DNA of 64,000 nt from an uncultured Olsenella sp. Its GTDB lineage: Bacteria > Actinomycetota > Coriobacteriia > Coriobacteriales > Atopobiaceae. Location: contig OMVT01000006.1 of NCBI GenBank assembly GCA_900314535.1, positions 1-64,000 on the forward strand, written 5' to 3'. Each line of letters opens with the position of its first letter. Positions within the stretch are counted from its first letter, which is position 1. The notes below the pieces were generated by a model. That model ran no database searches. It was not told the DNA's origin and saw only the letters and a list, made by a program, of their open reading frames with translations. Below are positions 52,981 through 61,973 of this stretch, piece after piece. A program made the position numbers and the translations under genes.

Positions 52981-53190
52981 GTGGGTAGCAGATGAGACGG
53001 CAAGCTGGGCCAAGAAGTCCAGGCGGCCGAGCCCCATCGACCTCCCGAAGAGCTGCGCCGGCATCCCGGTCTGTGCGTCCATGCACGGCTCCGATCGTCG
53101 CATCCGCCAGTCGACGGAATCATACCGCCTGCGGGGTCGGCGGTCGGGAGGAGCAACCTGTGCTACCCACCAGATGTTTCAGAGAGCCAT
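52981..53190. repeat. right repeat block of the accessory patch
   Basis: GTGGGTAGCA at 52981-52990 and its complement TGCTACCCAC at 53161-53170 enclose about 190 bases. From 53188 to 53103 (complement) the sequence matches the left repeat (51527-51602) with about 80 % identity over the conserved words. No gene. Confidence 0.55.
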
Positions 53191-53224
53191 GAAAAGGAGG
53201 GCACAGCCTGCGCTGTGCCCTCCT
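53191..53224 (-). terminator. terminator of the radical SAM gene
   Basis: AGGAGGGCACAGC/GCTGTGCCCTCCT stem with a 4-base loop, then TTTTC on the minus strand. The repeat block ends right beside it. Confidence 0.88.
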
Positions 53225-53250
53225 GGACGATTCATCAGAGCCTCTAGGCC

Positions 53251-54729
53251 TTACTTCTGCTCCTGCAGAGCCTTCTCGGCTTCCTTGTCCTCTTCGGCGA
53301 TGGCCTTTGCCTTGATATCGACGCCCGTGCAGCTCATGGCATCGGCGTAGATCTTCTTTCCGGTCGGGTGCTCTTCGAGCCAGAGCTCCTTGGCCTTCGG
53401 TGCCCACTCCTTGGCATACGGAGCGGTGCGCTCGCAGAGCTGGTCTGCGGTCTCGGGGGCCGTGTAGTCGGAGCTGTGTGCGCCGGACTCCTTGACGATC
53501 TCGGGCAGGAGGTACGGGTTCTCGAGCATCGGGCAGGGCTGGAGCATGTTGTCGTTCCAGGGATAGTGAGCACGGTAGGCCTGGAAGATCGGCTGATGCA
53601 GGCAGTCGAGCCAGCTCATGTCACGGATGTTCACGTTCGAGTAGTGGATGAAGACGCAGGGCTCCACGTCGCCACGGGCGTTCACATGGCAGTAGGCACG
53701 GCCTCCTGCGATGCAGCCGCCGACGTACTCGCCGTCATTCTGGAAGTCCATTGCGAAGATGGGCTTGCCGCCGGTGACGCCACGGATCTCGCGGATGCGG
53801 TGCAGCATGTACTCGCGCTGCTCGATTGTCGGCATGAGGTCGGCATTGGCACCGTCGCCGACCGGCATGTAATGGAAGTACCAGGCGTAGCGGCAGCCCT
53901 TCTCGATCAGAAGGTCGATGAACTTGTCGGAGCTGACGCGCTCGACGTTGGCGCGGGTGTAGCAGGTCGAGGTGCCATAGAGCAGGCCATACTTGTGCAT
54001 GAGATCGAAGGCACGCATGACCTCCTCGAAGGAGCCCTCGCCACGGCGGCCGTCGTTCACGGTCGGCTCATAGGACTCGAGGGAGACGGAGAAGACGATG
54101 TTGCCGAGCTCCTGCACCTTCTGGCAGAACGGCTCGTCGACGAGCGATGCGTTCGTGAAGATGTTGAAGAGGGACTCGTTGTGCTTCTCGGCAATCTTGA
54201 GGACGTCGGCCTTGCGGACGAGCGGCTCACCGCCCGTGAGCATGAAGAGGTGGGTGCCGAGAGCCTCTGCCTCGGTGACGAGCTTGTCGATCTCGTCGTA
54301 GGAGAGGTTCAGACGGTTGCCGTACTCTGCTGCCCAGCAGCCGACGCAGTGCTTGTTGCAGGCAGACGTCGGATCGAAGAGGATGATCCAGGGCACATTG
54401 CACTGGTACTTCTCTGCGTTCTCGGTCGTGTTGCGAAGTCCTCGGAATGCTGCCTCATAGCCGCCATTGAGGATGGCAGTCTTGAGCACGTTGTGGTCGG
54501 TCTGGTCGATAACGTCGAACAGGAACTTCTCCCACTTCGACCCCGGATACAGGGCTGCCTTCATGCCACGGGTAGCTCCCGGGTTCGTGTCCTTCAGGAG
54601 CTTTCCTGCCATATCCACGAACTTGTCGATGTTCTTCTCGCGGTCAGGACCTGCAACGGTCTTGAGAGCCTGATCGAGCGCAATGCTGAACGCCTTGCGT
54701 TCTGCTGCATGAGCCAGCTTTGACTGCAT
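53251..54729 (-). CDS. radical SAM/SPASM domain protein
   Basis: A 492-residue iron-sulfur enzyme. The canonical [4Fe-4S] SAM motif CNKHCVGCW is at about residue 125, followed by MLTGGEPLVR. Additional Cys (GGCIAGGRAYCHVNARGDVE, EPCVF and C-terminal CPM) form a SPASM-like auxiliary cluster region. A ~110-residue N-terminal helical extension precedes the core. The substrate is unknown; the SPASM architecture would fit peptide or metabolite modification. ATG 54729 has AAGGAG. Monocistronic with a strong terminator. Confidence 0.88.
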   Translation of the reverse strand: MQSKLAHAAERKAFSIALDQALKTVAGPDREKNIDKFVDMAGKLLKDTNPGATRGMKAALYPGSKWEKFLFDVIDQTDHNVLKTAILNGGYEAAFRGLRNTTENAEKYQCNVPWIILFDPTSACNKHCVGCWAAEYGNRLNLSYDEIDKLVTEAEALGTHLFMLTGGEPLVRKADVLKIAEKHNESLFNIFTNASLVDEPFCQKVQELGNIVFSVSLESYEPTVNDGRRGEGSFEEVMRAFDLMHKYGLLYGTSTCYTRANVERVSSDKFIDLLIEKGCRYAWYFHYMPVGDGANADLMPTIEQREYMLHRIREIRGVTGGKPIFAMDFQNDGEYVGGCIAGGRAYCHVNARGDVEPCVFIHYSNVNIRDMSWLDCLHQPIFQAYRAHYPWNDNMLQPCPMLENPYLLPEIVKESGAHSSDYTAPETADQLCERTAPYAKEWAPKAKELWLEEHPTGKKIYADAMSCTGVDIKAKAIAEEDKEAEKALQEQK

Positions 54730-54910
54730 AGTGCCTCTCCTTCTAGCGTGCACCGAACCAGCGTATCCGCAGATAGCAACTATTTTTGACGCCGATTCAA
54801 ATTGACTAGGAGTACTTTACCACCCCACTGCCATCCCTCAAGTCACAAATCTCTCCTTGCGCATATTCTGAAAGGAATCCAAACGCAATCAGCAGAATGG
54901 GCAGGGTTGC

Positions 54911-55876
54911 CTATGCACCGAACGCATGGAGCCAGCCCAGTCCATCCACATTTGCACGGATATGGGCGCAGCTTGCCTGCCACTTGGCCACCTCGTCCTC
55001 GGAAAGCTCCGGCACGAAGATGTGCTCCACGCCGGCAGCGCCGATGACGCAGGGAAGGGATGCCCAGATGCCGGTGACGCCGTAGACGCCCTCGATGCGT
55101 GTCGATACCGGCGTCACGAGCTTCGTATCGCCGAGGATGGCAGAGACGATCTTCACGGTGCCGCGGGCGATGGAGTACTCCGTGCAGTGCTTGCCCACCA
55201 TCGTGACGTAGCCGCCGCGGCGCGCCTCTTCCTCGAGCTTGTCGCGGTCGAACTTCCTGCCTGTCTGTGCCTCCACCTCATCTGCTCTGAGGCACCCAAG
55301 CGTCACATGGCTCCAGCAGGCAAACTCGGAGAAGCCATGCTCGCCGAGCATCCAGGCATGGATGCTCTGAGGGTCATAGCCTGTGGCATGGGAGATGGCA
55401 TGCTGGAAGCGGGCAGAGTCGAGCGTCGTGCCGGATCCTATGACACGCCTCCAGTCATAGTGGCCGCTCTCCTGCCAGATGGCCTCTGCCACCACGTCGT
55501 TCGGGTTCGAGACGCTCACCCAGATGCCGTCAAATCCTGCCTCCATGATGCGGGGCACAAACGTCTTCACCTCTTCAGGCGTGACCACATTCTCGCCGTC
55601 ACGGTCCTTCTGCGACGCCTCGATATGGCCCGTGGCATTCACGATCACATCGCACTCAGCCAGCTCCTCATAGCGCGTGTCGCACTCATGGACCATTGCG
55701 GCCCTTGGATAGAACGCCATCGCATCTTGCAGATCGTTCACCTGGGCACGGCAGAGCTTCTCATCCTTGTCCGAGATGAAGAGCTCCGTCACAAGGCCCT
55801 CTTCGAGCAGGGCATTCGCGACATGCGCTCCCACATGGCTTGCTCCGATGATGCCGACCTTTGCCTGGCTCTTCAT
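54911..55876 (-). CDS. LDH/MDH superfamily dehydrogenase 1
   Basis: A 321-residue NAD-dependent 2-hydroxyacid dehydrogenase related to L-lactate and hydroxyisocaproate dehydrogenases. The Rossmann loop is KVGIIGASHVGAHVA; the catalytic His is in MLGEHGFSEF and an Arg is in DSARFQHAIS. The substrate loop NATGHIEASQKDRDGENVV differs from normal lactate dehydrogenase, so the substrate may be bulkier than pyruvate. ATG 55876 follows AGAAGGA. It is divergent from the rRNA methyltransferase; no terminator was found downstream. Confidence 0.85.
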   Translation of the reverse strand: MKSQAKVGIIGASHVGAHVANALLEEGLVTELFISDKDEKLCRAQVNDLQDAMAFYPRAAMVHECDTRYEELAECDVIVNATGHIEASQKDRDGENVVTPEEVKTFVPRIMEAGFDGIWVSVSNPNDVVAEAIWQESGHYDWRRVIGSGTTLDSARFQHAISHATGYDPQSIHAWMLGEHGFSEFACWSHVTLGCLRADEVEAQTGRKFDRDKLEEEARRGGYVTMVGKHCTEYSIARGTVKIVSAILGDTKLVTPVSTRIEGVYGVTGIWASLPCVIGAAGVEHIFVPELSEDEVAKWQASCAHIRANVDGLGWLHAFGA

Positions 55877-56048
55877 GCCATCCTTCTTTCTCTTCGATGC
55901 ATCTTCCACATCCGACTCTACCCGTTGCATAGAGGAGCTGTACAGGAACCCGTGCCATTTTGGCCCATTCGGCCACCCAGCAGCAGACCTGCGCCTTCTT
56001 AGGGCTACCATCAGGAGCAGAAACATGCACCGAGAGCGAGGAGACTCC

Positions 56049-57248
56049 ATGGGATACCGTACCTACACCTGCCCTTCTGCCGCACGCTGCGGCGGCTGCG
56101 AATGGCTCAATGTCCCCTATCCCATACAGCTGAAGCGCAAGCAGGCGGCACTCGAAGAGACCTTCAGGCCCTTCCTCGAAGGTGCTTCTGCACCCGAGCT
56201 TCTCCCGATCGTCGGTATGGACGAGCCTCTGCACTACCGCCACAAGGCAGCGACGCCCTTTGCCCCTGCCCCTCATGGCCGCATCCGCTACGGCTTCTAT
56301 GCAAAGGGCACGCACCGCATCATGAATGTGCCCGAGTGCCTGGCAGAAGACCCGAGGTGCCGTGCCATCCTGGCATCAGTTGCGAAGACCGCAGAGCGCA
56401 TGCACATCTCTGCCTACGACGAAGACCGCGGACGCGGCGTCCTTCGGCATGCTGTCGTGCGCTGCGCCTGGAAGACCGATGAAGTGCTCCTGACCGTCGT
56501 CGCAAACGGCGAGAGCCTGCCCCACGAGAAGGAGTTCGCCGAGCGCTTCCTCGAGTACACGCCCGAGGTCACGACGCTTGCCCTGAACTCGAACGAGCGC
56601 AGGACGAATGCAATCTTGGGACCCCATACCCGCACCTTGAAGGGCACTGGCGTCATGCACGACGAGCTTCTGGGCTGCCGCTTTGCAATCGGCCCCGTCT
56701 CCTTCTACCAGACGAACCCGGAGCAGACCGAGAAGCTCTATCAGCTTGCGATCGAGCCCGTGCTGGCAGATGCAGAGGAGGGCTCTGCCCTCGAGGTGCT
56801 CGATGCCTACTGCGGCCTTGGCACGATCGGCATCTGCCTTGCCGCCGAAGCGAAGGCACAGGGAAAGGAAGCCCATATCCTCGGCGTCGAGAAGGGCGCC
56901 GAGGCAATCCGGCTTGCCAAGCGCAATGCACGGGACAATGGCCTTGAGGATGCATGCCGCTTCGTCTGCGACGATGCCACGAACTATCTCGAGGCGCTTG
57001 CTCGCCAGGGCCGCCACTTCGATATCGTGGTCCTGGATCCTCCGCGCGCAGGCTCGACGCCTGAGTTCCTCTCGGCTGTCGCAACCCTGGCGCCTGAGCG
57101 CATCGCCTATATCTCCTGCAATCCCGAGACACAGGTGAGAGACCTCATGGTCTTGGCCGAGCGCGGCTACCACGTGGACTCCATCCAGGGCGTCGACATG
57201 TTCCCGCACACGAAGCATACGGAGACCGTCGCCGTGCTGACGCGCTAG
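56049..57248 (+). CDS. rlmD: 23S rRNA (uracil-5-)-methyltransferase RlmD-like
   Basis: TrmA/RumA family SAM-dependent RNA methyltransferase, 399 residues. An N-terminal Fe-S motif CPSAARCGGCEW with a further Cys (PECLAEDP), SFYQTNPEQTEKLY, AYCGLGTIGI (SAM loop), the catalytic region LDPPRAG and the catalytic Cys in YISCNPETQ. The TRAM domain seems absent. ATG 56049 has GCGAGGAG. First gene of a plus-strand cluster, 10 bases upstream of the next gene. The exact uridine is not determined. Confidence 0.9.
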   Translation: MGYRTYTCPSAARCGGCEWLNVPYPIQLKRKQAALEETFRPFLEGASAPELLPIVGMDEPLHYRHKAATPFAPAPHGRIRYGFYAKGTHRIMNVPECLAEDPRCRAILASVAKTAERMHISAYDEDRGRGVLRHAVVRCAWKTDEVLLTVVANGESLPHEKEFAERFLEYTPEVTTLALNSNERRTNAILGPHTRTLKGTGVMHDELLGCRFAIGPVSFYQTNPEQTEKLYQLAIEPVLADAEEGSALEVLDAYCGLGTIGICLAAEAKAQGKEAHILGVEKGAEAIRLAKRNARDNGLEDACRFVCDDATNYLEALARQGRHFDIVVLDPPRAGSTPEFLSAVATLAPERIAYISCNPETQVRDLMVLAERGYHVDSIQGVDMFPHTKHTETVAVLTR

Positions 57249-57258
57249 GAGGCAGCCC

Positions 57259-58119
57259 ATGGATTCCAGGATGAAGAAGGCACTTGCTGCAGGAGCGCTT
57301 GCCGCCGGTACCGCAGCAGCCGTCGCCGCCCTGAAGAGGACAGATCCCCATCTTGTGCGCTGCCAGGACGGATGGGCTCTTGTCTCGACCCATCGGATCG
57401 AAGGCACGCCCGTGCGTGTCATGCGGCAGGGCGGTGTCTGGCAGTCTGCCACCTATCTGGGGGATGCGTGGGCTGAACCCGTCTTTGCCTACTACCGTGC
57501 CTTTGATGCCATCTTCTCAGCCAGCCACGCCTTCGAAGCAGCATCGGGCCATGCAATCGCCCATGCCCTCATGATCGGCGGAGGCGGCTTTGCCTGGCCA
57601 AAGCATGCACTGACAGAGCATGCAGATCTCTCGCTCACCGTCGTCGAGCATGATCCGGCAACGATTGCCTGTGCCCGCAGGTGGTTCTATCTCGACCGGC
57701 TCGAGCGCGAAGCAGGAGAGCGCCTCTCTGTCATCTGCGCTGACGGACGCGCCTTCCTCGAAGAGGCAGATGCACGCTTCGATGCGATTCTGAACGACGC
57801 CTTCACAGGAGCTCTCCCTGTGCGCTCGCTTGCCACGGTCGAGGCAGCACGTGCCGCGAAGGCACATCTCGTGCCCGGCGGCCTCTATGCGGCAAACGTC
57901 GTATCTGAAGATGAGGGAGAGGATGTCTCGTTCCTGCGCGACTGCGTGGCAACGCTTGAAGAGGTCTTCGCGCACGTCGCAGTGCTCCCTGCCGAGGACG
58001 AGACGTATGGAGGCGAGGACAACTACCTCGTCGTGGCAACAGACGCAGCGCTCGCTCTTCCTGATGCCATCCCCTTCGACGAGGAGTTCCTGGGTACGAT
58101 ACTCGAAGATGAAGGCTGA
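57259..58119 (+). CDS. spermidine synthase-like protein
   Basis: A 286-residue protein of the spermidine/spermine synthase fold. An N-terminal hydrophobic Ala-rich segment (AAGALAAGTAAAVAAL) may anchor it. The Rossmann part has MIGGGGFAWPKHAL, VVEHDPATIACARRWF, and AILNDAFTGALPV. The polyamine-specific Asp box is degenerate, so it may methylate or do another reaction. GGAGG and good spacing support the start. It follows rlmD by ten bases. Confidence 0.75.
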   Translation: MDSRMKKALAAGALAAGTAAAVAALKRTDPHLVRCQDGWALVSTHRIEGTPVRVMRQGGVWQSATYLGDAWAEPVFAYYRAFDAIFSASHAFEAASGHAIAHALMIGGGGFAWPKHALTEHADLSLTVVEHDPATIACARRWFYLDRLEREAGERLSVICADGRAFLEEADARFDAILNDAFTGALPVRSLATVEAARAAKAHLVPGGLYAANVVSEDEGEDVSFLRDCVATLEEVFAHVAVLPAEDETYGGEDNYLVVATDAALALPDAIPFDEEFLGTILEDEG

Positions 58120-58159
58120 GATCTCGGCACGTCCTGTGCCCTGAAGACAGGAGCTCCCC

Positions 58160-59116
58160 ATGCGCGCCTATGCGATCCATGGAGCAGGGGGGCCAGAAGC
58201 CCTCATCCCTGAAGAGGTCCCGGTGCCTCAGGTGCGCCCCGGCTGTTCGCTCATCCGCATCCGCGCCTTCGGCCTCAACCATTCGGAGATCTTCACGAGG
58301 CAGGGCCTCTCCCCTTCTGTCACCTTCCCGAGGATCTTGGACATAGAGTGCACGGGCGGGATTGCCGAGACGACCGATCCGGAGAGGCTGCCACGCGGCC
58401 AGAAGGTCGTCTCCCTCATGGGCGAGATGGGACATGCCTTCAATGGCAGCTATGCAGAGCATGCACTCGTTCCGAATGGGCAGATCTATTCGGCTGCATC
58501 CGATCTTCCCTGGGAAAAGCCTGCCACCATCCCCGAGACCGGATATACCGCCTATGGGTCGACCCAGAACCTGAAGGTGGAAGACGCGGACCATGTCCTG
58601 GTCCGCGGCGCCACAAGCTCTGTCGGCATTGCCACGGCACGCCTCCTTGTGGCAGCGCATCCTGCGCTCGACCTTGCGGGCACGACACGGAATCTCGCAA
58701 AGGACGAGCTGCTGCGTCACGCTGGCTGCAGACGCATCATCGAGGACCGGGACGGTGTCCTTCAGACGGACGGGCACCTCGACAAGGTCCTCGAGCTCAT
58801 CGGCCCTGCCACCCTGCGCGATACCTTCGCCCACATCTCGGAAGACGGCATCTGCTGCTGCACCGGCGAGCTTGGCGGAAAGTGGTATCTCGACGACCAT
58901 TTCGATCCGATCATGGACCTGCCTGCCCATGGCTATCTCACGAGCTTCTGCTCCGGCAACGTGGACCAGGCACGCCTCCAGGCCCTCTTCGACGAGATTG
59001 CACGGTCCCATGCCGACCTGGGACCGGCAAAGGTCTTCCCCTTCTCCGAGCTCAGGGAAGCCCACGCCTGGCTCGGCAGCGAGAGATCCGGAGGCAAGGC
59101 GGCCGTCGTCCTCTGA
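58160..59116 (+). CDS. MDR-family quinone oxidoreductase-like protein
   Basis: Medium-chain dehydrogenase, 318 residues, without the zinc-binding Cys pattern, hence of the NADPH:quinone oxidoreductase group. The N-terminal GroES-like fold has GLNHSEIFTRQG and FPRILDIECTGGI; the Rossmann part has VRGATSSVGIATARLLVA. AGGAG lies six bases before the ATG. 40 bases behind the spermidine-synthase-like gene on the same strand. Confidence 0.85.
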   Translation: MRAYAIHGAGGPEALIPEEVPVPQVRPGCSLIRIRAFGLNHSEIFTRQGLSPSVTFPRILDIECTGGIAETTDPERLPRGQKVVSLMGEMGHAFNGSYAEHALVPNGQIYSAASDLPWEKPATIPETGYTAYGSTQNLKVEDADHVLVRGATSSVGIATARLLVAAHPALDLAGTTRNLAKDELLRHAGCRRIIEDRDGVLQTDGHLDKVLELIGPATLRDTFAHISEDGICCCTGELGGKWYLDDHFDPIMDLPAHGYLTSFCSGNVDQARLQALFDEIARSHADLGPAKVFPFSELREAHAWLGSERSGGKAAVVL

Positions 59117-59249
59117 GACTCTCCCGACATGCACCTTCTGTTGCCCCGCTGTGAGGTTTATGCTCCATTTCCTGTCTTCTGCCGGCGCCTGATTCATCGA
59201 AGCGTATCGTAGATGACGCTCGGCCAGCTTTCAGAAAGAGAGGATGGAC

Positions 59250-60206
59250 ATGGCATTCCGCAATTCGAAGGCAGTGATCGTCGGTGTCGGCAACGTCGGT
59301 GCGACCTGCGCCTACAGCTTCGTGAACCAGCTGCTCTGCGAAGATCTTGTTCTCGTGGACGTGAACAAGGACAAGGCCTTGGCAGAGGCGCTCGATATCC
59401 AGCATTCCGTCTACTTCATGAACCGCAACATGCATGTGAGGGCAGGAGATTACTCCGAGTGCAAGGATGCCGATGTCGTGGTGATCTCTGCATCTGCACC
59501 GATGCCGAAGGACTCCCACGACCGCCTCGAGATGCTGAAGCCGTCCATGGGCCTCATGAAGGCCATCGTGACCTCGATCATGGAGGCAGGCTTCCATGGC
59601 ATCCTGATCGTCGTCTCGAACCCTGTCGATGTTATGACCTACTACGCCTGGAAGCTCTCGGGGCTGCCTGCCAACCAGGTCATCGGCTCCGGCACGAACC
59701 TCGATACGGCACGCCTCTGCACGGCATTCTCACGCATGTACGATCTCGACGCCCGGAATGTCGAAGCCTATGTGATGGGCGAGCACGGCGATTCCGAGGT
59801 CGTCGTCTGGGACTCCGCCACAATCGGCGGCAAGAGGATCGACGATGTCCTGCGCGACAACGCCTCCCGCACGAAGGGCACGACGAAGCAGGAGCTTGCG
59901 CATGAGGTCGTGGAAGCCGGCTGGGACATCTTCAGCCGCAAGGGCAACACCTGCTACGGCATCGCCTCTTCGGTGACCGCTATCGCCCGCTCGATCTTCT
60001 TCGACGACAATGCGATCTATCCGGTGAGCGTCCGCCTCACGGGACAGTATGGGATCGATGGCGCCTTCCTCTCGGTGCCGACAATCCTGGACCACACCGG
60101 TGCCAAGGAGATCGTCGAAATCCGTCTCGCCGAGGACGAGCTTTCCGCTCTCCAGAAGTCGGCAAAGCTCCTCGAGGAGTACTACGAGATCGTAGACAGC
60201 AACTAG
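59250..60206 (+). CDS. ldh: L-lactate dehydrogenase family protein 2
   Basis: NAD-dependent dehydrogenase of 318 residues that reduces pyruvate to L-lactate, regenerating NAD in fermentation. Rossmann loop AVIVGVGNVGATCAYSF, VLVDVNKDKA, SNPVDVMTYYAWKLSGLP, the catalytic His in MGEHGDSEV and Arg in DTARLCTAF. The substrate loop is SAPMPKDSHDRLEM. ATG 59250 has AGAGAGG six bases ahead; an ATG two codons earlier is too close to it. The neighbour at 54911 is a divergent paralogue. Confidence 0.9.
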   Translation: MAFRNSKAVIVGVGNVGATCAYSFVNQLLCEDLVLVDVNKDKALAEALDIQHSVYFMNRNMHVRAGDYSECKDADVVVISASAPMPKDSHDRLEMLKPSMGLMKAIVTSIMEAGFHGILIVVSNPVDVMTYYAWKLSGLPANQVIGSGTNLDTARLCTAFSRMYDLDARNVEAYVMGEHGDSEVVVWDSATIGGKRIDDVLRDNASRTKGTTKQELAHEVVEAGWDIFSRKGNTCYGIASSVTAIARSIFFDDNAIYPVSVRLTGQYGIDGAFLSVPTILDHTGAKEIVEIRLAEDELSALQKSAKLLEEYYEIVDSN

Positions 60207-60230
60207 GCTGTCCAGAGCATAGCTATGCGC

Positions 60231-60269
60231 GAAGGGAGCCGGACCAGACGATCCGGCTCCCTTCTTCTT
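60231..60269. terminator. terminator between ldh and purN
   Basis: GAAGGGAGCCGGA/TCCGGCTCCCTTC, a 13-bp stem, then TTCTTCTTC. It lies between convergent genes. Confidence 0.9.
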
Positions 60270-60286
60270 CGATCCTGTTCCCGCTT

Positions 60287-60910
60287 CTAGTCTGCGAGGT
60301 AGGGCACGCCGTCAGGACGATAGGCGAGCTTGCCCTGGGCAAGCTTCTCGATCACATAGGGATAGAGCACATGCTCGATCTCGTGGATATGCGCCTCGAG
60401 CTCATCCACATCCCAGGCAGGGTCGACCTCGAGGGCACGCTGGGCCAGGATCGGGCCGCAGTCATAGCGGCTGTCTGCGACGTGCACTGTGACGCCTGTG
60501 ACCTTGACACCGTAGTCGAAGGCATCCTGGATGGCGTGGGCACCCTTGAAGCTCGGCAGAAGCGCCGGGTGGATATTGAGCACTCGTCCCGGGAAGGTCT
60601 CGAGGATCGGCTCATGCACCATGCGCATGTAGCCTGCCATAACGACGTAGTCGACATTCTTCTGCTTGAGCTCTGTCGCGATGACCATGTCGGCCTGGAT
60701 CGGGTCGGCGTAGATCGTCTTGTCGAGCGTAAGCGTCTGGATGCCTGCCTTCTGGGCACGCTTCAAGCCGAAGGCAGAAGGACGCGACGAGACGACAAGC
60801 TCGATCGAGGCATCGAGGGTACCATCAGCGATGCGGTCGATCAGTGCCTGCAGGTTCGTGCCGGAGCCGGAGATGAGGACACCGAGCTTGAGCTTCTTTG
60901 CCTCGCTCAT
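60287..60910 (-). CDS. purN: phosphoribosylglycinamide formyltransferase
   Basis: The third-step enzyme of purine synthesis that formylates GAR using 10-formyltetrahydrofolate, 207 residues. LKLGVLISGSGTNLQALID at the N-terminus, VMAGYMRMVHEPILETF, NIHPALLPSFKGAHA (catalytic Asn/His region) and VHVADSRYDCGPIL (catalytic Asp). The ATG overlaps the purM stop by four bases. Last gene of purF-purM-purN. Confidence 0.96.
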   Translation of the reverse strand: MSEAKKLKLGVLISGSGTNLQALIDRIADGTLDASIELVVSSRPSAFGLKRAQKAGIQTLTLDKTIYADPIQADMVIATELKQKNVDYVVMAGYMRMVHEPILETFPGRVLNIHPALLPSFKGAHAIQDAFDYGVKVTGVTVHVADSRYDCGPILAQRALEVDPAWDVDELEAHIHEIEHVLYPYVIEKLAQGKLAYRPDGVPYLAD

Positions 60911-61971
60911 CGGTAGACCACCTTGCCCGTGCCTTCCGTGACCTCGCCCATAACGAAGGGATGGAGGCCTTCTGCCTCGAGGTCCTCGCAGACCTCATCG
61001 AGGTCGTCCTGCGCGCAGAGGATGGACATGCCGACACCCATGTTGAAGGTCTTGTAGGCCTCGTCCTGCGTAAGTCCTGCCGCCTTCACGCAGTAGTCGA
61101 TGACAGGCGGGACATCCCAGGCAGGGCCATCTGCACCTCCTCGGTCGACGACCGCGTCAAGCGTCTTCGGAAGCGCACGGTTCAGGTTCTCCGTGATGCC
61201 GCCGCCTGTGATATGTGCCATTGCATGGATCGGTGCGCCCTTGCGAAGGACATTCATGAGCTTGCCGGCATAGATCGTCGTCGGGCGCATGACGGCGTCA
61301 GCCAGAGACTCGCCGCCGAGCTCGGGAAGCGGGCGCTCGAGCTCTTCCACGGTCTTGCCCTCGATTGCAACCTTGCGGACGAGCGAGTAGCCGTTCGAGT
61401 GGATGCCGGAGGAAGGAAGGCCGATGATTGCGTCACCGAGCTTCACCTTCTCGGGGCCGATCATCTTGGGGCGATCGACGACGCCCACGACGAAGCCTGC
61501 GAGGTCGTAGTCATCCGGCTTCATGACGCCAGGATGCTCGGCCATCTCGCCGCCCACAAGGGCACAGCCGCTCATCTTGCAGCCTTCGGCGATGCCCTTC
61601 ACGATCTCTGCGACATGCTCGGCGCGGAGCTTGCCGATAGCGATGTAGTCGAGGAAGAACAGGGGCTCTGCTCCCAGAGGCACGATATCGTCGACGCACA
61701 TGGCAACGAGGTCCTGGCCGACCGTATCGTGGCGGTCGAGGAGCTGCGCGATGGCAAGCTTCGTGCCGACGCCGTCCGTGCCGGAGACGAGGATCGGGTC
61801 CTCCATATCCTTGCAGGCTGCGAGCGAGAAGCAGGAGCCGAAGCCGCCGAGGCCTCCAATCACCTCAGGACGGTTCGTCTCTGCAACGGCGGCCTTGATT
61901 GCATCGACCGCGCGTGCGCCCTCGTCGACATCGACACCGGCATCCGCATAGCTCATATGCTTTGTTTCCAT
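60907..61971 (-). CDS. purM: phosphoribosylformylglycinamidine cyclo-ligase
   Basis: AIR synthetase, about 354 residues, that closes the imidazole ring using ATP. YADAGVDVDEGARAVDAIK at the N-terminus, ISGTDGVGTKL-like SGTDGVGTKLAIA, CVDDIVPLGAEPLFFLDYIA, ALVGGEMAEHPG and HITGGGITENLNRALP are all classic. ATG 61971 (or GTG 61977) follows GAGGAGG. It overlaps or abuts the purF stop and overlaps purN. No anomalies. Confidence 0.96.
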   Translation of the reverse strand: METKHMSYADAGVDVDEGARAVDAIKAAVAETNRPEVIGGLGGFGSCFSLAACKDMEDPILVSGTDGVGTKLAIAQLLDRHDTVGQDLVAMCVDDIVPLGAEPLFFLDYIAIGKLRAEHVAEIVKGIAEGCKMSGCALVGGEMAEHPGVMKPDDYDLAGFVVGVVDRPKMIGPEKVKLGDAIIGLPSSGIHSNGYSLVRKVAIEGKTVEELERPLPELGGESLADAVMRPTTIYAGKLMNVLRKGAPIHAMAHITGGGITENLNRALPKTLDAVVDRGGADGPAWDVPPVIDYCVKAAGLTQDEAYKTFNMGVGMSILCAQDDLDEVCEDLEAEGLHPFVMGEVTEGTGKVVYR

Positions 61972-61973
61972 GG

